From JAJPXC01 sp964510535 (GTDB taxonomy: Bacteria > Bacteroidota > Bacteroidia > Bacteroidales > Muribaculaceae): a stretch of 24,141 nt of DNA. The notes under the pieces were generated by a model. It searched no databases and was not told the DNA's origin. It saw nothing but the letters and a program-made list of their open reading frames with translations. Positions within the stretch are counted from its first letter, which is position 1; every line of letters begins with the position of its first letter. The DNA lies in contig CAZECG010000026.1 of assembly GCA_964510535.1 (NCBI GenBank), forward strand, positions 1-24,141, in the 5' to 3' direction. The translations under genes and the position numbers were made by a program. Of this stretch, positions 1 through 7,650 are shown in pieces.

Positions 1-26
1 GCTCTGAGCAGGTGGTCGGGTTTCAT
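1..26 (-). CDS. Possible 5' end of a leftward gene, cut by the window edge
   Basis: On the minus strand an ATG at 26-24 opens a frame reading M-K-P-D-H-L-L-R and then leaves the window. It lies 4 bases downstream of a TATCTTTG element (31-38), so it would be leaderless or nearly so. Only eight codons are visible, so no family can be named and the start itself is uncertain. Confidence 0.25.
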
Positions 27-30
27 TTTG

Positions 31-38
31 CAAAGATA
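31..38 (-). promoter_or_regulatory. Bacteroidetes -7 element TATCTTTG (minus strand)
   Basis: The plus strand reads CAAAGATA, that is TATCTTTG on the minus strand, which fits the Bacteroidetes -7 consensus TAnnTTTG. No convincing -33 TTTG is present at the usual 19-21 base distance. It would drive a gene lying to the left of the window. Confidence 0.4.
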
Positions 39-461
39 ACACTATACTCTGACACTGCCTCCCGCCAACCGGAAAAATCCGCTGACCCCTTAAAATCTTT
101 GAGTGTCATTAAGTGGCTGTTGTTAAGTCTATTACAGTGCTTTCCATTCTGCTTTTTGCCCATTAGTCCGCACGGGGAACGGTGATCAGGAGATATTTAG
201 TGAGAAAATTTATGAGGGGTAAATTTCCTATATTTGTGAAGTAAAAAACATGTTAAGTAGGTCGAAATAAACGTGTATTTCGGGATCGGTTGCAAAAACA
301 GATGGGAACACGCTGATTGTGCTTTTATTGTATATATGAGGCTGCCGGGGGTGAATGCAAGTTATTGAATGGAATTTGAATGACACAAAATGACACTGAT
401 ATCCGTAGATTTGCCCAATATTGTCTAAAATAATGTTAAATTGCGGCAAATTTCTTGGATA
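39..461. other. Intergenic stretch without a recognisable gene
   Basis: About 420 A/T-rich bases with no coding frame that looks real on either strand. The only open frame of note (228-449, minus, 73 codons) has no family resemblance, no promoter and no ribosome binding site. No tRNA, inverted repeat pair or mobile-element end was recognised. Confidence 0.5.
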
Positions 462-465
462 TTTG

Positions 466-496
466 TTTGTGGCGTGGCAAAAGGATATTATCTTTG
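466..496 (+). promoter_or_regulatory. Full Bacteroidetes promoter for a small transcript
   Basis: TTTG at 466-469 and TATCTTTG at 489-496 are separated by exactly 19 bases, the consensus geometry for the primary sigma factor of Bacteroides. Transcription would start near 502. The nearest gene downstream lies on the opposite strand, so this promoter does not serve a protein gene in the window. Confidence 0.65.
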
Positions 497-501
497 CGAT
501 G

Positions 502-567
502 TGTTTTTCATGGTATTAGATTTAAGGTTAACTAAGATTGGTTGTCGTGAGACAATCAATTTTTTTT
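502..567 (+). ncRNA. Candidate small RNA (about 65 nt), or a minimal leader-peptide transcript
   Basis: A consensus promoter at 466-496 is followed only about 40 bases after the expected start by a strong intrinsic terminator (537-567). The transcript would therefore be about 65 nt and end before the convergent gene at 605. It contains one tiny frame, ATG at 500 reading M-C-F-S-W-Y-stop, but transcription probably begins at or after that ATG, so a non-coding role is favoured. The central segment is A/T-rich. I have an unverified impression of having seen similar promoter-plus-hairpin segments in other Bacteroidales intergenic regions. I cannot assign an Rfam family; target and function are unknown. 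Confidence 0.5.
537..567 (+). terminator. Intrinsic terminator closing the small transcript
   Basis: ATTGGTTGTC (537-546) pairs with GACAATCAAT (551-560) through one G-U pair around a GTGA tetraloop, and a run of T follows (559-567). On the minus strand there is no T-run after the hairpin, so it acts rightward and is not the terminator of the leftward gene that ends at 605. Confidence 0.75.
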
Positions 568-604
568 GTTTAAGGTGTAAAATATTAGCCGGGAGTCTTG
601 TTTA

Positions 605-1408
605 TTAATTATCTCGTTTGATAAGTTTTAGTAGGGAATCGTGTATCCCTGGCGTTGATGCGAGCATCGACACGTTGCGGTCGGGGCGGAATCGTGTGAC
701 AGACGCTCCCCCTTCGCTTGCTATGAGAGCACCGGCGGCTACGTCCCACTCGTGGAGGTTTATTTCCCAATATCCGTCAAGGAATCCAGCTCCGACATAG
801 CTGAGGTCGAGTGCCGCAGACCCTAATCGGCGCAACCCTCTCACTGTGGGTAGCACGCGGCCGGCTGATTGAAGATTGTTGTCGGGGTTGGTGTCCTTGT
901 CAACAGGGAAACCGGTTGCGACGACAGATTGATTCAGTGCGGTCTTGGGCGAAACGGTTATCCTGTGTCCGTTAAGCCATGCTCCTGAGCCTTTTATGGC
1001 GTGGAACATCTCATTGAGGCGGGGAGCGTAGACGACGCCTATGGCGACGGTGCCGTCGATTTCCACCGCTATTGAAACTGAGAACAATGGCAGGCCCTCG
1101 CTGAAATTTGTCGTGCCGTCAAGCGGATCTATAACCCATCGTACGCGGCTGTCTCGGGATGTCGATCCGGATTCCTCCGACAGAATCGAATGGTCGGGAT
1201 ATAACTCGTTGATGTGCCCTATGATAATCTTCTCAGCGGCTTTATCGGCAGCGGTGACTATGTCGCTCTGATTGAATTTTGTGGCAATCTGGAGATTGTC
1301 GCTACGAAAATAGCGCAGCAACTCGTCTCCGGCCTCTCTGGCCCACTGGGTGGCTTGATTGAGAAAAACGTGCTTTCCCGATTGTCCCGACGCCGCTTTT
1401 TCGCTCAT
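605..1408 (-). CDS. Inositol monophosphatase family protein (SuhB/CysQ-like)
   Basis: A 267-residue protein of the Mg2+/Li+-sensitive sugar-phosphatase superfamily, cytoplasmic. The metal-binding signature is intact: E78-E79 in LSEES, then D94, D97, G98, T99 and T100 in WVIDPLDGTTNF, and the C-terminal HEWDVAAG with D222. Length matches SuhB-type enzymes (about 265). Family members hydrolyse inositol-1-phosphate, 3'-phosphoadenosine-5'-phosphate or related phosphomonoesters, and the sequence alone does not decide which. It starts 11 bases after the stop of the Lrp-type regulator upstream, so the two are probably co-transcribed leftward. No terminator was found after its stop at 605. Confidence 0.9.
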   Translation of the reverse strand: MSEKAASGQSGKHVFLNQATQWAREAGDELLRYFRSDNLQIATKFNQSDIVTAADKAAEKIIIGHINELYPDHSILSEESGSTSRDSRVRWVIDPLDGTTNFSEGLPLFSVSIAVEIDGTVAIGVVYAPRLNEMFHAIKGSGAWLNGHRITVSPKTALNQSVVATGFPVDKDTNPDNNLQSAGRVLPTVRGLRRLGSAALDLSYVGAGFLDGYWEINLHEWDVAAGALIASEGGASVTRFRPDRNVSMLASTPGIHDSLLKLIKRDN

Positions 1409-1419
1409 CCGTGTGATGA

Positions 1420-1893
1420 TTAGAAGTCTTCGCGGCCGTTGATTGGAACCTGACGTTTGAAAACTTCCTTGAACGAAATCAACGATTCGGTGCGAGCAAG
1501 TCCCAATTTCTGCAATCGGGTGTGTATCAGATGGAGCAGATGGTCGTTGTTTTGGGCATAGAGCTTGATGAACATATCATACTGGCCGGTAGTGAAATGG
1601 CATTCGACTACTTCGGGTATTTTCTTCAGTTCCTCGACCACATAATGGAATTGGCTTGGATCCTTGAGAAAGAAACCGATATATGCACAAGTGTCATAAC
1701 CCACCGCTGATGGTTCTATGAGGCACTCCGAGCCTTTGATGACACCTAATGAGGTGAGCTTAGCGATGCGTTGATGGATTGCCGCTCCTGAGACATTACA
1801 TTCGCGTGCTATTTCAAGAAACGGTTTCCGGGCATTATTAGCCAACATTTGGAGAATCTTGATATCTAATGAGTCAAGCTGAAGACGTTTCAT
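1420..1893 (-). CDS. Lrp/AsnC family transcriptional regulator
   Basis: A 157-residue regulator of the standard Lrp/AsnC length. The N-terminal part (about 1-60) is the winged helix-turn-helix, opening with LDSLDIKILQML and continuing through the recognition-helix region (VSGAAIHQRIAKL). The C-terminal part (about 70-150) is the RAM/AsnC ligand-binding beta-alpha-beta domain, with the characteristic G-x-Y-D stretch (TTGQYDMFIKL). These proteins form octamers or dimers and answer to amino acids or other small molecules. Its effector is not visible here. It is first in a leftward pair with the inositol monophosphatase gene and is divergent from the metal ABC transporter gene at 2020, so the 126-base gap may be an operator region. 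Confidence 0.92.
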   Translation of the reverse strand: MKRLQLDSLDIKILQMLANNARKPFLEIARECNVSGAAIHQRIAKLTSLGVIKGSECLIEPSAVGYDTCAYIGFFLKDPSQFHYVVEELKKIPEVVECHFTTGQYDMFIKLYAQNNDHLLHLIHTRLQKLGLARTESLISFKEVFKRQVPINGREDF

Positions 1894-1925
1894 CTGGTCT
1901 AATGAGTTAAGGTTAATTTCTACTG

Positions 1926-1933
1926 CAAAGATA
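1926..1933 (-). promoter_or_regulatory. -7 element TATCTTTG of the Lrp-family gene
   Basis: The plus strand reads CAAAGATA, giving TATCTTTG on the minus strand, 33 bases upstream of the ATG at 1893. It fits TAnnTTTG. No good -33 partner was found. Confidence 0.55.
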
Positions 1934-1986
1934 TAAATAATTCTTAGTTTTTAATGAAATTTGATTACAATTTCGCTTATAATTGT

Positions 1987-1994
1987 TACTTTTG
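1987..1994 (+). promoter_or_regulatory. -7 element TACTTTTG of the metal transporter genes
   Basis: TACTTTTG fits TAnnTTTG and lies 26 bases upstream of the ATG at 2020. A TTTG at 1960-1963 is 23 bases away, slightly long for a -33 box. The leader would be short. Confidence 0.55.
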
Positions 1995-2019
1995 CGGCTA
2001 AATAAGGCAAATTGAATCT

Positions 2020-2916
2020 ATGTTTTCTCTATCATTCAACCATTTAAGGCTGTTTATAGTTTCACTTGCGGCTATGGCTGCGATGTCGCTTTTGTCGGGC
2101 TGCAAGGGTGATAATGACACCAAGCCGTTACTGATTGTTACAATACCACCGCAGAAATATTTTCTCGAGCAGATTGTAGGGGATAAAATGGAGGTAAAGT
2201 CTCTGTTATCACAAAGTGCCAACCCTGAGAACTATGAACCGGGCATTTCGCACATGGTCGACTTAGACCGCGCAATGGCCTATTTCACAATTGGCAATAT
2301 CGGTTTTGAATCAGCAATGCTGCCAAAGCTGAAAGAGAATAACCCCGATTTGCCTGTCATAGGCACTATCGAGGGTGTGGCGTTGCTCACGGGTACCCAT
2401 GACCATTGTGGCCACAAAGCTCATGAGCATGGTTTACCCGATCCGCACACTTGGAGTTCTGTTAAAAACGCAAGGGTAATAGCTGCCAACATGGCAGCGG
2501 CTGTAGAAAAACTCGATTCGGTAAACAAAGATTACTATCACAGTCGTTTCATCGCTTTTGATTCACGTCTTGATTCCATTGACCGCTCCATAGAGAACCG
2601 GTTATCCTCATTGCGGCAACGCTCGTTCCTGATATGGCATCCTTCACTGGCTTATTTCGCCCGCGACTATGATTTAGAGCAGATAGCCGTCGGACAAGAG
2701 GGGAAGGAGGCGTCGGCGATAGAACTCGGCGGAAAAATTGAAAAAGCCATCTCTCAGGGAGTTTCCATGTTTTTCTATCAACGTGATTTCGATTCTCGAC
2801 AAGCCGAAGCGTTTAACAAGCATGTTAACGCCAAGATAGTTGAGATTAACCCGATGAATGGGAATTGGGAGGATGAGATTAACCTAATAGTCAATTCGCT
2901 CGATGGTAACAACTGA
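2020..2916 (+). CDS. Metal (zinc/manganese) ABC transporter substrate-binding lipoprotein
   Basis: A 298-residue cluster A-I solute-binding protein (ZnuA/TroA family). A hydrophobic signal ends in the lipobox LSGC with C28 as the lipidation site, so it should be membrane-anchored on the periplasmic side. Metal-site features are a His-rich loop (H127, H129, H132, H135, H137) followed by DPHTW with H143, and H207 in WHPSL. The first ligand position of many ZnuA proteins, His in PHxYxP, is Glu here (N-P-E70-N-Y-E-P), which may alter metal preference. The His-rich loop suggests zinc, but manganese is possible. The next gene, the ATPase, starts inside its last codons. It is divergent from an Lrp-type regulator. 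Confidence 0.88.
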   Translation: MFSLSFNHLRLFIVSLAAMAAMSLLSGCKGDNDTKPLLIVTIPPQKYFLEQIVGDKMEVKSLLSQSANPENYEPGISHMVDLDRAMAYFTIGNIGFESAMLPKLKENNPDLPVIGTIEGVALLTGTHDHCGHKAHEHGLPDPHTWSSVKNARVIAANMAAAVEKLDSVNKDYYHSRFIAFDSRLDSIDRSIENRLSSLRQRSFLIWHPSLAYFARDYDLEQIAVGQEGKEASAIELGGKIEKAISQGVSMFFYQRDFDSRQAEAFNKHVNAKIVEINPMNGNWEDEINLIVNSLDGNN

Positions 2917-3595
2917 CACTATGATACGGCTCGAAGGGGTAGGGATGCGTTGGGATGGCCGTGCCGCTCTTGAAAACATCAGTTTTGAAATAAATAAGGG
3001 CGATTTTGTCGCCATAACAGGCCCTAATGGTGGTGGCAAAACGACTTTGCTGCGAATAATATTGAAATTGCTGCACCCCACAGCCGGTTCTGTTTATTAT
3101 TATGATAACAGAGTTGTGACCGATAGGCTCGACATCGGTTATTTACCGCAGAAAAACATGATAGACAGCCGTTTCCCTATCGATGTGCGCCAAGTTATAT
3201 CGTCGGGTCTCCTTGCGGTCAGGTCAATCGATGAAACTGAGCGTCAGGCGCGTGTCGATGATATGCTCGGAGTGGTGGGGTTAAGTGAATTGCAGCATAA
3301 CTCCATCGGAGAGCTGTCAGGCGGGCAACTGCAGCGTGCATTGCTTGGGCGCGCGTTGATTTCGCGGCCGAGTGTCATAGTGCTTGACGAACCTTTGAGT
3401 TATATTGACAAACGGTTTGAAAGCCACATCTATGAAATATTGTCATCGCTTGAAAAATCGACGACAATACTGCTGGTGTCTCATGAAATAACCGCCATAG
3501 CGTCAATGGCCAACCGGCATCTGATTGTCGACCGAAATGTCCATGAATGCTCTGCGGCTCATCATTATGCCGCCCGCACCCCATGTGACGACTGA
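2903..3595 (+). CDS. Metal ABC transporter ATP-binding protein
   Basis: A 230-residue cytoplasmic ABC ATPase of the ZnuC/MntB type. Visible motifs are Walker A GPNGGGKTT (40-48), signature LSGGQ (138-142), Walker B VIVLDEP (158-164) and the switch histidine H194 in LVSHE. It overlaps the binding-protein gene by 14 bases. An in-frame ATG at 2921 just after that gene's stop is an alternative start giving 224 residues. The expected membrane permease (ZnuB) does not follow: the next gene runs in the opposite direction, its stop only 4 bases from this one. The ATPase must work with a permease encoded elsewhere, or the set is incomplete. Confidence 0.88.
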   Translation: MVTTDTMIRLEGVGMRWDGRAALENISFEINKGDFVAITGPNGGGKTTLLRIILKLLHPTAGSVYYYDNRVVTDRLDIGYLPQKNMIDSRFPIDVRQVISSGLLAVRSIDETERQARVDDMLGVVGLSELQHNSIGELSGGQLQRALLGRALISRPSVIVLDEPLSYIDKRFESHIYEILSSLEKSTTILLVSHEITAIASMANRHLIVDRNVHECSAAHHYAARTPCDD

Positions 3596-3599
3596 TTGT

Positions 3600-4853
3600 C
3601 TACCAGCCTCCCGATGCGCCGCCTCCGCCGGTGAATCCTCCGCCAAAACTGCCACCCGAGAACCCGCTCCCGCCACCGTGGCCACCTCCGCCGATGATTA
3701 TCGGGGCAGCAGAGGCCAATTTTGCGATTTTGTAGTATTTTTCTTTGCGGCTATGGCAGTTGAGACACCGATAGGTCTTCACACCGCTCCCTTCCCTATT
3801 GCTTGTCGGAGATAATAAGGTTCGGTCGCTTTCAAGTGCGCAGGTTCGAGCTCCGCATTTCTCACAAATCGTGTAGTTTTTGCTCTTGTTGACATATGGA
3901 TAAATGTCTGTGGCATTGCATTGCGGGCAAACCCACACATCATAATCCACTGAATTGAGGTTCTCCTCCATATCCTGCGCCGGTGTCAGGTAGGCGTTGT
4001 CGGTCGCCTCATCGAGTTTGTGCATTTTCTCGCCACAATTCCCGCAGATGTGGGGTTTGGAGCGCAACCGCTTCATGGTCAGCGTTATAAGTAGGTATGC
4101 TACTAACGGTATGCCAAGTCCGAAGAATGTGGCGATGAGAGCTGGCAATTTTAATGAGTCAAGGCGGTTATACCGCTCGAAATCAGTCAGTTTCTTTGAT
4201 GCGGCGATGCCTGTGTAGGCTATCAGGAAGCCGATGGCCAATATTCCGGCCAGCGCGAGATAGGCTTTAAACAATTCGTTCCCGGAGTTATCTGTCGCTG
4301 CGGCGTCATTCTCTTGCTTGGAGATTATCTCATCCACCGCATCCGGGTTATTGAGAATCTGCGAAATTGATGTGAGTGCGGCTAAGACTCCGCCGTCAAA
4401 GTCTCCGTGCTGAAACCGCGGGAACAGCTGCCCGCGGAGTATGCGGCCGGCCACCACGTCGGGCAGAACCCCCTCGACTCCATAGCCTGTGCGAATCACA
4501 GCCTTGCGGCGGTCTTTGGCGACGAAGAGCAGCACTCCGTTTGACTTGTCATTCTTGCCTATTCCCCACGTTGAGAACAATTCGGTAGCGAACGTGTCAA
4601 TGTCGCTTCCGTCAAAATCAGTGACCACTACAGCCACTACTTCAGCGCTACTTGTCTTCCAAATATCAGAAATTATAGAGTCGGCCTGTGCCTGCGCTCC
4701 GGCCGATAATATGCCGTCGGGGTTTGTCACGAACCGACTGCGGTTCTGAAGATGCACGTTTGGAATCTCATCGACTTTGTATGCGGCCATACACGTTGCT
4801 ATGACCGTGAGTGTCAACAAGATGAATGATATGAATCGTTTTGATGGTCTCAT
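3600..4853 (-). CDS. TPM-domain (YgcG-type) membrane protein with zinc ribbons
   Basis: A 417-residue protein with an N-terminal signal or anchor (about 1-24) and a TPM domain (about 40-170), recognisable from the segment NDKSNGVLLFVAKDRR and the following GYGVEGVLPD. Two hydrophobic segments follow near 195-218 and 240-262. Then come two Cys4 zinc-ribbon-like modules (CGNC ... CPQC, and CEKC ... CLNC). The protein ends in a Gly/Ser-rich tail with GGSGFSGGSFGGGF, typical of YgcG proteins. TPM proteins have been linked to acid phosphatase activity and to photosystem or respiratory complex upkeep in other organisms; no activity can be assigned here. It begins 25 bases after dgt ends, so it is probably last in the hflX-dgt operon. 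Confidence 0.85.
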   Translation of the reverse strand: MRPSKRFISFILLTLTVIATCMAAYKVDEIPNVHLQNRSRFVTNPDGILSAGAQAQADSIISDIWKTSSAEVVAVVVTDFDGSDIDTFATELFSTWGIGKNDKSNGVLLFVAKDRRKAVIRTGYGVEGVLPDVVAGRILRGQLFPRFQHGDFDGGVLAALTSISQILNNPDAVDEIISKQENDAAATDNSGNELFKAYLALAGILAIGFLIAYTGIAASKKLTDFERYNRLDSLKLPALIATFFGLGIPLVAYLLITLTMKRLRSKPHICGNCGEKMHKLDEATDNAYLTPAQDMEENLNSVDYDVWVCPQCNATDIYPYVNKSKNYTICEKCGARTCALESDRTLLSPTSNREGSGVKTYRCLNCHSRKEKYYKIAKLASAAPIIIGGGGHGGGSGFSGGSFGGGFTGGGGASGGW

Positions 4854-4878
4854 ATGCTAAATTATTGGATAATAAGTA

Positions 4879-6213
4879 TTATACAGCTGGAAGACTCATG
4901 CCGTTGAGCTTGCGGTAAAGGTCAAGGGCATAAACGTCGGTCATCCCTGAAATATGGTCGATGGCTGCCTGGATTTTACCGAAAAGGGTAGGGGCGTTGA
5001 CATCATATTGCTGCGGCACTTTTGACAACAGCAATCTGGAATAGTTCAGCTCCGGGTAACGCACGGCGTGGATGAGTTTGCCGAGCAGAAAAGTGATGAT
5101 GCGATTACCGGCAAGTTCGATATCGACAACCTCGCTCGCGCGGTAAATCTTGTCCCACGACACAGTGTTGCAGCGGGCATATCCCTCTCGTTCAAGAGTG
5201 GGTATGTGGTCAAGCAACACTCCGTTGAACTGTCCTCGTAATATATCGTCCTCGTTGTCGACAAATGCTTTTGCGCATCGGTTGACGAGTATTCCAATGA
5301 CCGATGACCTCAGGTAAGATATTTTTTCATTCGGGTCATCAAGTCGGCTCATTATCTCCTTGATATGATTTTGGCGGTGTGGGTCGAAATAGGCGAGAAA
5401 CAGGTCAATGACGCAGTCGGTAGATAATATCTTGAGTTTGTGGGCGTCCTCAATATCCATCACTTCATAGCAGATGTCGTCGGCGGCCTCGACTATGTAG
5501 ACAAGGGGATGGCGTGCGTAGCACACCGAACCGTCATCGTCTGTTCGCGACAGCATTCCGAGTTCGTCGGCTACCTTAACGAATGTGTCTTTTTCTGAGG
5601 AGAAAAAACCAAACTTGTTTGATTTGACAGCGAGCGATGATTCAAAAGGATATTTCACTATTGACGCGAGAGTGGAATAAGTCATGGCGAAACCTCCCGG
5701 TCGTCGCCCCTTGAACTGGTGGGTGAGCAGCCGGAACGCATTGGCGTTTCCCTCGAAGTTGGTCAGGTCAGTCCATTGTATCGGTGTAAGCTGGTTTTTA
5801 AGTTCCGCACCTTCCCCCTCGGAAAAAAACGTTGATATCGCTTTCTCCCCCGAATGCCCGAATGGCGGGTTGCCAAGGTCGTGAGCAAGACAGGCCGCGG
5901 CTACTATTTCGCACATGGCGTCAAGTGAATCCGCCCACGGTTCACCGACATATTTACGGCGTAGCTCTCGGCTTACCTCTCCGGCTATGGATTTGCCGAC
6001 GCACGACACCTCAAGGCTGTGAGTCAGTCGGTTATGGACGAATATGCTGCCAGGGAGCGGAAATACCTGAGTCTTGTTCTGAAGGCGGCGGAAAGGTGAC
6101 GAGAAAACCAGACGGTCATAATCGCGCTGGAAGTCACTGCGCGACCCTGACGAAGGGTTGTGGTACTGTTCCAGCCCAAAACGTTTGTCGCATATCAACT
6201 GTTGCCACTCCAT
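4879..6213 (-). CDS. dgt: dGTP triphosphohydrolase (dGTPase), HD superfamily
   Basis: Cytoplasmic enzyme that splits dGTP into deoxyguanosine and triphosphate, helping to balance dNTP pools. Numbering from the ATG at 6213 (444 residues), the protein opens with EWQQLICDKRFG and has SPFRRLQNKTQVFPL, typical of the family. HNRLTHSLEVS carries H65, the HD pair is H111-D112 within LAHDLGNPPFGHSGE, and a later metal-ligand region reads EAADDICYEVMD. An upstream ATG at 6279 would add 22 low-complexity residues and overlap hflX by 29 bases. I prefer 6213 because family similarity begins there, leaving a 37-base gap to hflX. It is the middle gene of a leftward operon hflX - dgt - TPM protein. Confidence 0.9.
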   Translation of the reverse strand: MEWQQLICDKRFGLEQYHNPSSGSRSDFQRDYDRLVFSSPFRRLQNKTQVFPLPGSIFVHNRLTHSLEVSCVGKSIAGEVSRELRRKYVGEPWADSLDAMCEIVAAACLAHDLGNPPFGHSGEKAISTFFSEGEGAELKNQLTPIQWTDLTNFEGNANAFRLLTHQFKGRRPGGFAMTYSTLASIVKYPFESSLAVKSNKFGFFSSEKDTFVKVADELGMLSRTDDDGSVCYARHPLVYIVEAADDICYEVMDIEDAHKLKILSTDCVIDLFLAYFDPHRQNHIKEIMSRLDDPNEKISYLRSSVIGILVNRCAKAFVDNEDDILRGQFNGVLLDHIPTLEREGYARCNTVSWDKIYRASEVVDIELAGNRIITFLLGKLIHAVRYPELNYSRLLLSKVPQQYDVNAPTLFGKIQAAIDHISGMTDVYALDLYRKLNGMSLPAV

Positions 6214-6250
6214 AGCTCTTGATGCAGTCGCTAGCCTTGTTCCTGCGGTG

Positions 6251-7480
6251 CTATTGGTCAGAGAGTTCTTGCTCGTCATATTTCTGAAATAAGAAATCGT
6301 TGTAGGGGAAGCGCGTCAGATGTATCTCCCGCGCTTTCTCATAGAGTTTGTTTTTAAGTTCTTCGATGTTGACTTGTTCCCTGGCTGATATAAACACACA
6401 GTTGTCGGCCATCCGCGCCATCCACGATTCTTTCAACTCGTCGAGTGAAAGGTTGGCGCGTGTGCGCGGTGTCAAGTCGTCGTCATCTTTAGGGGTATAT
6501 GTGAATGCGTCGATTTTGTTAAACACCATTATCATCGGCTTGTCATGGCCTCCGCAAATCTCATTAAGGGTTCGGTTGACGACCTCTATCTGTTCTTCAA
6601 ACTGCGGGTGGCTGATGTCCACGACGTGTACGAGAATATCGGCTTCTCGCACCTCGTCGAGAGTTGATTTGAAAGAGTCGACCAGATTGGTCGGGAGTTT
6701 GCGTATGAACCCCACGGTGTCGGTGAGCAGAAATGGCAGGTTGTCGATAATCACTTTGCGGACTGTCGTGTCGAGAGTCGCGAAAAGTTTGTTCTCGGCA
6801 AATACATCACTTTTGCTCAATAAGTTCATCAAGGTTGATTTGCCGACATTCGTATACCCGACGAGTGCCACGCGGGTGAGTTTGCCGCGATTTTTGCGCT
6901 GGATTGATTTCTGCTTGTCGATGCTTTTAAGTTCCTCTTTCAGACGGGATATTTTATCAAGAATTATGCGTCGGTCAGTCTCTATCTGGGTTTCGCCGGG
7001 GCCGCGCATACCGATACCGCCTCGTTGACGCTCGAGGTGAGTCCACATCCGGGTGAGCCGTGGAAGCAGATATTGATATTGTGCCAGTTCCACTTGGGTT
7101 TTGGCGGTAGCTGTTTGCGCTCGTTTCGCGAATATGTCGAGGATGAGGCTTGTGCGGTCGAGAATTTTGACCTGTAGTTCCCGCTCGATATTCGACACCT
7201 GTTTTGTCGATAGGTCATCGTCAAAAATCACCATCCCGATTTCGTTATCCTCGACAAATTGCTTGATTTCCTCAAGTTTCCCTTTGCCTACGAATGTGCG
7301 AGGATTCGGGTTGTCGAGTTTCTGTACGAATTTTTTTACGGTGGCGGCTCCAGCCGTGTCGGCAAGAAACGCCAGCTCGTCAAGATATTCGTTGGCTTTG
7401 GTTTCGTTTTGTTGGGGAGTGATAAGCCCGACAAGCACAGCCCGTTCGGTAGTCTCCTTGCTTATGATTTGGTCTTTCAT
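6251..7480 (-). CDS. hflX: GTPase HflX, ribosome-associated
   Basis: A 409-residue GTPase that in studied bacteria binds the 50S subunit and splits stalled or hibernating ribosomes. Numbered from the ATG at 7480, the HflX N-terminal domain spans about 1-160, with the glycine-rich hallmark GGIGMRGPGETQIETDRR at 154-171. A coiled segment follows, then the G domain with G1 GYTNVGKST (208-216), G3 DTVGF (254-258) and G4 NKID. A longer frame reaches an ATG at 7543, but that lies upstream of the TACCTTTG promoter element at 7501-7508, so a transcript from this promoter could only use 7480. It heads a leftward operon with dgt and the TPM protein. Confidence 0.93.
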   Translation of the reverse strand: MKDQIISKETTERAVLVGLITPQQNETKANEYLDELAFLADTAGAATVKKFVQKLDNPNPRTFVGKGKLEEIKQFVEDNEIGMVIFDDDLSTKQVSNIERELQVKILDRTSLILDIFAKRAQTATAKTQVELAQYQYLLPRLTRMWTHLERQRGGIGMRGPGETQIETDRRIILDKISRLKEELKSIDKQKSIQRKNRGKLTRVALVGYTNVGKSTLMNLLSKSDVFAENKLFATLDTTVRKVIIDNLPFLLTDTVGFIRKLPTNLVDSFKSTLDEVREADILVHVVDISHPQFEEQIEVVNRTLNEICGGHDKPMIMVFNKIDAFTYTPKDDDDLTPRTRANLSLDELKESWMARMADNCVFISAREQVNIEELKNKLYEKAREIHLTRFPYNDFLFQKYDEQELSDQ

Positions 7481-7500
7481 AACTAACTTTAATTCATTTA

Positions 7501-7508
7501 CAAAGGTA
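7501..7508 (-). promoter_or_regulatory. -7 element TACCTTTG of the hflX operon
   Basis: The plus strand reads CAAAGGTA. TACCTTTG on the minus strand fits TAnnTTTG and sits 20 bases upstream of the hflX ATG at 7480. It decides the choice of start, because the longer reading frame begins upstream of it. Confidence 0.6.
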
Positions 7509-7623
7509 ACACTTTTTCGCTGTCTTTGCTTAATTTCATTCAATTATACCCACTCGTCACCATCCGCAACATTACATTTTCATTAAATTCAGGCATCTGC
7601 GTGACACGTCTTTGAAAAATGCT

Positions 7624-7631
7624 TATCTTTG
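7624..7631 (+). promoter_or_regulatory. -7 element TATCTTTG of the two-component genes
   Basis: TATCTTTG matches TAnnTTTG, 19 bases upstream of the ATG at 7651. The nearest TTTG (7611-7614) is too close to be the -33 box. An in-frame ATG at 7612 lies upstream of this element and is therefore not used by this promoter. Confidence 0.6.
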
Positions 7632-7650
7632 CAATAGAAAGACATCTGCT

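Noticed and set aside
228..449. 73-codon open frame on the minus strand in the left intergenic region
   Set aside because: No family resemblance, no promoter or ribosome binding site, and composition typical of translated A/T-rich non-coding DNA.
3500..3600. Possible broken znuB permease remnant between the ATPase gene and the TPM gene
   Set aside because: There are only 4 bases between the two stop codons, and no hydrophobic permease-like frame was found in this stretch.
7481..7543. Upstream extension of hflX by 21 codons
   Set aside because: It lies upstream of the -7 promoter element at 7501-7508, and the added residues do not resemble the HflX N-terminus.
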